This document shows positions 60,595-64,000 of a stretch of 64,000 bases of DNA, in pieces. This DNA comes from Chitinophaga rupis (GTDB lineage Bacteria; Bacteroidota; Bacteroidia; Chitinophagales; Chitinophagaceae): positions 1,048,085 to 1,112,084 of the forward strand of contig NZ_FOBB01000002.1 in the NCBI RefSeq assembly GCF_900109685.1, read 5' to 3'. The notes under the pieces are model-generated. The model was not told the DNA's origin, did no database searches, and saw nothing but the letters and a program-made list of their open reading frames with translations. How positions within the stretch are numbered: the first letter of the stretch is position 1; each line of letters begins with the position of its first letter. Position numbers and translations under genes: made by a program.

Positions 60595-63500
60595 ATGATG
60601 AACCAGATAAAGAAAACGGCCTTCTTTTTATTGCTGCTGTTACCGTTCCTGGTACGGTGCATGCCGGCGCATGCACAGCAGTATGTGCTGTCCTATACCG
60701 CAAACGCAGGTTATTACCGCTACTGGCAGGACCAGGTATGGGATGAAGAGGAGCAGATATGGCGCCAGGTAACGGAAACCTATTGGTACCCTACCACTGA
60801 TTTTAAAGTATGGGGCTACACTTTCCAGGTGGAATATACCAACGGCACCTTTCAGAACGTTACGCTAACGCCCTATACTACCTCCTACACCAGCAGTACG
60901 CAGATAACCTATGCCGGCGTAGTGCTTCTGAGTGGTGTGCCCAAAAAAATACATTTTAAATGGGCGCTGGGTCTCACAAATGGCAGCTACATCATTAACC
61001 CAACTTATGATAATGTGTATAACTACCCATCCAACGGTTGTATGATGTACCCCATAAATGCGGGTGACGGCTACTTCCATGATCCCTACCAGGATTATCA
61101 TGGCGGTGTTATCCTCAATCCCCAGATTTACACGATTGAATCGAATAAGCCTGCCAATCTTTCCGGCGTAAATACCCTTTGCGGTGGGCAAACAGCTGTT
61201 TTAAAGGCGCCCTGTATATTTACCGAGAACAGCTACGCTTTTCTGAAACCGGCCGGCGCGGTAGATTATAATGATAATTTTACCTGGGAGGTAAGCGAAG
61301 ACCTCTCATCCTGGAAGACCCTAACCAAATATAAAGGCCAGATTACGATCGATGAGAATGACTACAATACTGTAAAATATAATACGCCCCATTATTACCG
61401 GGTAAGAATGGGGCCTATTACCAGCGAGGTATCAGATGCCATTACTTTTAAAATGCCCGCACCCGCGCCCAATATGCGGGATGCCCAGTCGCCCCAGTGT
61501 TATGGGGCAAAAGGTAAGATCGTGCTATCCGATTTCCGTTACCCGGATGGATCAGCCTATACCGGGCAGGAAACGCTGAATTTCAGCATTAAGCCGGTAG
61601 GTGGTTTTCCGGGTCCCAACATACCCAGCACCAGCGGTTCCATTACATTCGATAACCTGGACGCGGGAGATTATGAAGTAGCGATCACTACTGCCGGCGG
61701 TTGTTCGCAGATCATTCCGCTCAGGATCAATCCACCGCCTGCAGCCATACAGGTAAGCGCTACGCCCGCCTGTTCCGGTGGCACCCCGGCATTGAATATG
61801 GGCGCAAGCGGGGGAGCAGGTGGTTACCAGTATTCTATTGATAACGGCAATACTTTCAGTACAAATACCCTGTTCACCAACCTGCTGCCAGGTACTACTT
61901 ACCAGCTGGCAGTAAGGGATGCCAATAACTGTACTATGCAGTCCTCCATACTATTACCGGCTGCAGTAACTGTACAGGCAACGCCCCAGGACCCTTCCGC
62001 TCCCGGCGCTGCAGATGGCAGCATTACCCTTAATCCGGGCGGTGGGGCAGGAGCGCCTTATACCTACAGCCTGGATAATGTGAACTGGCAAAGCAACAAT
62101 GTATTCAGCGGGCTTGCACAAGGTAGCTATAGCTGCCTGGCTAAAGATGTGAATGGCTGTATCAGCGCCGCGCTGCCTGTAACCCTGCAGGATCCTTTGC
62201 CCGTAAGCGTATCAACCGCTGTAACGCAAATATCCTGTTATGGCCGGTCCGATGGCCGCGTAGAGGTAAGCGCCAGCGGCGGCAAGCCACCGTTCACTTT
62301 TTCCAGCGATGGCATTACTTTTTTACCCATTAATACTTTTAGCGGCCTGGCCGACGGTAGATATACGGTATGGGCAAAAGACAGCAAAGGCACTACCAGC
62401 AGCGCCGATTTTACGATTACAATGCCGCCGGCATTGAGCGTCACTATCAGCAGCAGCAAAAATGCTGTATGTAAAGGTGTGGCCAATGGCCAGATCACTG
62501 TTAGCGCTACCGGCGGTACCGGTGCCTTTCAATATGCCCTGAATACCGGTGCTTACCAGGCCCAACCCACCTTTAATGTAGCTGCAGGCCAGTATACCGT
62601 TACTGTGATGGATGCCAACAGCTGCAGCGCTGCTACCCCACAGGTGAGCATTGCAGAGCCGGCGCAGGCAGTAAGCATTACCGCCACCCCGGCTGCAGCC
62701 AACTGTAACGGGGAAGCCAGTGGTAGTATAACCGTTGGGGTTAGTAACGGTACGGCGCCCTTCCGCTACCAGGTAAGCGGCGGCGCCTGGCAAACAGACC
62801 CGGTGCTGAGCAGACTAGTGGCCGGCACCTATACGATAAATGTGGAGGATAACAATGGCTGCCCGGCCAGCAAACCGGGGATCACCATCAATGAGCCGCC
62901 GCTGCTTACAATTGCCCGGGATGCACAAACAGACGCTACCTGTTTTAATGCCACAGATGGCAGCATCACTGTATCATCCGCAGGTGGTAGCGGCAATGTG
63001 CTGTATTATATTAATACAGCGCCAACAGTGCCCAACAGTACGGGCATTTTTAAAGGTTTGGCAGCAGGCAGCTATATCATTACTGCTAAGGATGATCATA
63101 ACTGTACCGCTGTGGTAAGCGGCAGCATTGGACAACCAGCTGTATTGCAGCTGACCGCTAATGTTACCCCCGTTACCTGTTATGGCAATGCCAATGGCCA
63201 GTTCACCCTGCAAGCTGCAGGCGGCACCGGACCTTATGTATACGCTGCAGATGGCATTACTTACAATAGCAGCGCTACCTTTAAAAACCTGCCTGCAGGT
63301 ACTTATACCTATTACACAAAAGACAGTCATAACTGTACTGCCAGCACACCTGTTGACATTAAGCAGCCGCCGGTACTTTCTTTTACTACGGCTGTCAGCA
63401 ATGCTTTATGCCAGGGAGGCGCTACCGGTACTATTACCGTAACTGCTGCCGGTGGTACAGGCCCTTATCAATATAGTGTAGATGGCAATCCCTTCCAGCC

Positions 63501-64000
63501 CGGGAACGTGTTGAACAATGTTAGCGCCGGTACCCCGCTGGTAAGTGTAATGGATGCCAATAGCTGTGTGAAAAGCAATAATGTACCTGTAGGAGAGCCA
63601 GCAGCGCTCACTTTGCAGGTAATAAACAAACAGCCGGCTAAGTGCTTTGGCGGCAGCGATGGTGCAATAACCGTGCAAGCCGGCGGCGGCACAGGCCCCT
63701 ACCAGTATGCCATTAACAGCGGTGCTTACCAGGCATCGCCTGTCTTTAGCACACTGTCAGCAGGTACGTATACCATTTCCGTGCAGGATGCCAATGCCTG
63801 TACTTTTAGTATACCCGCTACTGTTAGCGAGCCGGAAGAGCTGTCATTACGAATGGGAAGCAAAATCAACATTCTTTGTGCGGGCGCTTCCACCGGCAGT
63901 ATGCAGCTGCAGGCAACAGGTGGTGTGGGCGCTTACCTGTATAGCCTGGATGGTGCAACCTTCCAGACAAATGGTACTTACAGTCAATTGCCTGCAGGTA
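60595..64000 (+). CDS. SprB-repeat giant adhesin, incomplete at the right edge
   Basis: Start ATG 60595 (second ATG at 60598); 1135 codons are open to the window end with no stop. Signal peptide to about residue 30 (MPAHAQQ). Residues about 30-290 are unique. From about residue 300 on, roughly ten SprB-type repeats of about 75-80 residues follow, with a C-YG/FNATDG-I-V-A-GGTGPY-YS-DG pattern and closing AGTYTVxVxDANxCT. In Flavobacterium SprB, T9SS-exported surface repeats drive gliding and adhesion. Here the gene is the last visible member of the toxin/surface operon. Repeats differ in sequence, which argues against assembly collapse within the window. Confidence 0.88.
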   Translation, partial: MMNQIKKTAFFLLLLLPFLVRCMPAHAQQYVLSYTANAGYYRYWQDQVWDEEEQIWRQVTETYWYPTTDFKVWGYTFQVEYTNGTFQNVTLTPYTTSYTSSTQITYAGVVLLSGVPKKIHFKWALGLTNGSYIINPTYDNVYNYPSNGCMMYPINAGDGYFHDPYQDYHGGVILNPQIYTIESNKPANLSGVNTLCGGQTAVLKAPCIFTENSYAFLKPAGAVDYNDNFTWEVSEDLSSWKTLTKYKGQITIDENDYNTVKYNTPHYYRVRMGPITSEVSDAITFKMPAPAPNMRDAQSPQCYGAKGKIVLSDFRYPDGSAYTGQETLNFSIKPVGGFPGPNIPSTSGSITFDNLDAGDYEVAITTAGGCSQIIPLRINPPPAAIQVSATPACSGGTPALNMGASGGAGGYQYSIDNGNTFSTNTLFTNLLPGTTYQLAVRDANNCTMQSSILLPAAVTVQATPQDPSAPGAADGSITLNPGGGAGAPYTYSLDNVNWQSNNVFSGLAQGSYSCLAKDVNGCISAALPVTLQDPLPVSVSTAVTQISCYGRSDGRVEVSASGGKPPFTFSSDGITFLPINTFSGLADGRYTVWAKDSKGTTSSADFTITMPPALSVTISSSKNAVCKGVANGQITVSATGGTGAFQYALNTGAYQAQPTFNVAAGQYTVTVMDANSCSAATPQVSIAEPAQAVSITATPAAANCNGEASGSITVGVSNGTAPFRYQVSGGAWQTDPVLSRLVAGTYTINVEDNNGCPASKPGITINEPPLLTIARDAQTDATCFNATDGSITVSSAGGSGNVLYYINTAPTVPNSTGIFKGLAAGSYIITAKDDHNCTAVVSGSIGQPAVLQLTANVTPVTCYGNANGQFTLQAAGGTGPYVYAADGITYNSSATFKNLPAGTYTYYTKDSHNCTASTPVDIKQPPVLSFTTAVSNALCQGGATGTITVTAAGGTGPYQYSVDGNPFQPGNVLNNVSAGTPLVSVMDANSCVKSNNVPVGEPAALTLQVINKQPAKCFGGSDGAITVQAGGGTGPYQYAINSGAYQASPVFSTLSAGTYTISVQDANACTFSIPATVSEPEELSLRMGSKINILCAGASTGSMQLQATGGVGAYLYSLDGATFQTNGTYSQLPAG

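Overview
The window comes from a Bacteroidota genome, most likely of the Chitinophaga type (Chitinophagaceae). It carries two SusC/SusD outer-membrane uptake pairs, one tied to a FecR anti-sigma protein and an STN-bearing SusC. It also has an ECF sigma factor, a protein with a type IX secretion (T9SS) C-terminal sorting domain, SprB repeats, many short 'CxxxC' lipoproteins, A-rich rather than Shine-Dalgarno-rich start regions, and several TTG starts. I see no rRNA, tRNA, CRISPR array, transposase or phage gene. The genus-level placement is an inference.

Region 1 (1-7.9 kb): a secreted glycoside-hydrolase-like protein, two small paralogous proteins around a 3-hydroxyisobutyrate-dehydrogenase-like gene, an ECF sigma factor, a MacB/FtsX permease, and a RelE/ParE toxin-antitoxin pair whose toxin is broken by a one-base frameshift. 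Region 2 (8.4-16.7 kb): FecR, SusC with STN, SusD and an unknown lipoprotein. This looks like a trans-envelope-signalling uptake locus whose sigma factor may be the one at 4.2 kb, now separated from it. Region 3 (16.9-26.4 kb): VOC protein and TetR regulator with a clear operator, GH3 glycosidase, a small lipoprotein, a BrkB/YihY membrane protein, then M28 carboxypeptidase plus arginase-like gene, and a serine hydrolase. Region 4 (26.4-31.6 kb, minus strand): TolC, adaptor, ATPase and permease, a split MacAB-type efflux operon. Region 5 (31.9-38.9 kb): a small beta-barrel protein, a DUF6934-like gene with an unlisted 54-residue partner, two thioredoxin-fold proteins, an intact toxin-antitoxin pair, an AraC regulator, and a lipoprotein plus sugar-acid FAH-family enzyme. 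Region 6 (39.2-46.6 kb): a T9SS cargo protein and a second SusC/SusD pair with an attenuator-like leader.

Region 7 (46.8 kb to the right edge and beyond) is the most interesting part. Seven genes lie on one strand with gaps of -4 to +29 bases. They encode an outer-membrane barrel-like protein, a TANFOR/Fn3-like protein with a long coiled coil, a 911-residue secreted protein ending in an EndoU-type nuclease toxin domain, a 140-residue acidic protein in the position of its immunity protein, a 1491-residue secreted protein of unknown family, a multi-Fn3 protein, and an SprB-repeat adhesin that runs off the window. The layout suggests a surface or adhesin apparatus carrying an exchangeable toxin-immunity cassette.

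A second theme is non-coding. Many intergenic gaps hold 'word arrays', in which a degenerate 6-11 base word is repeated within each arm of a large inverted repeat, with loops of about 60-80 bases, usually touching a stop codon. Different gaps use different words (TTGGCAGT, AAAGCRTAAAGC, CCATGGACC, CGTTAAGCG, CAAATGGAATC). Some probably act as bidirectional terminators, and they also create false 5' extensions of several ORFs.
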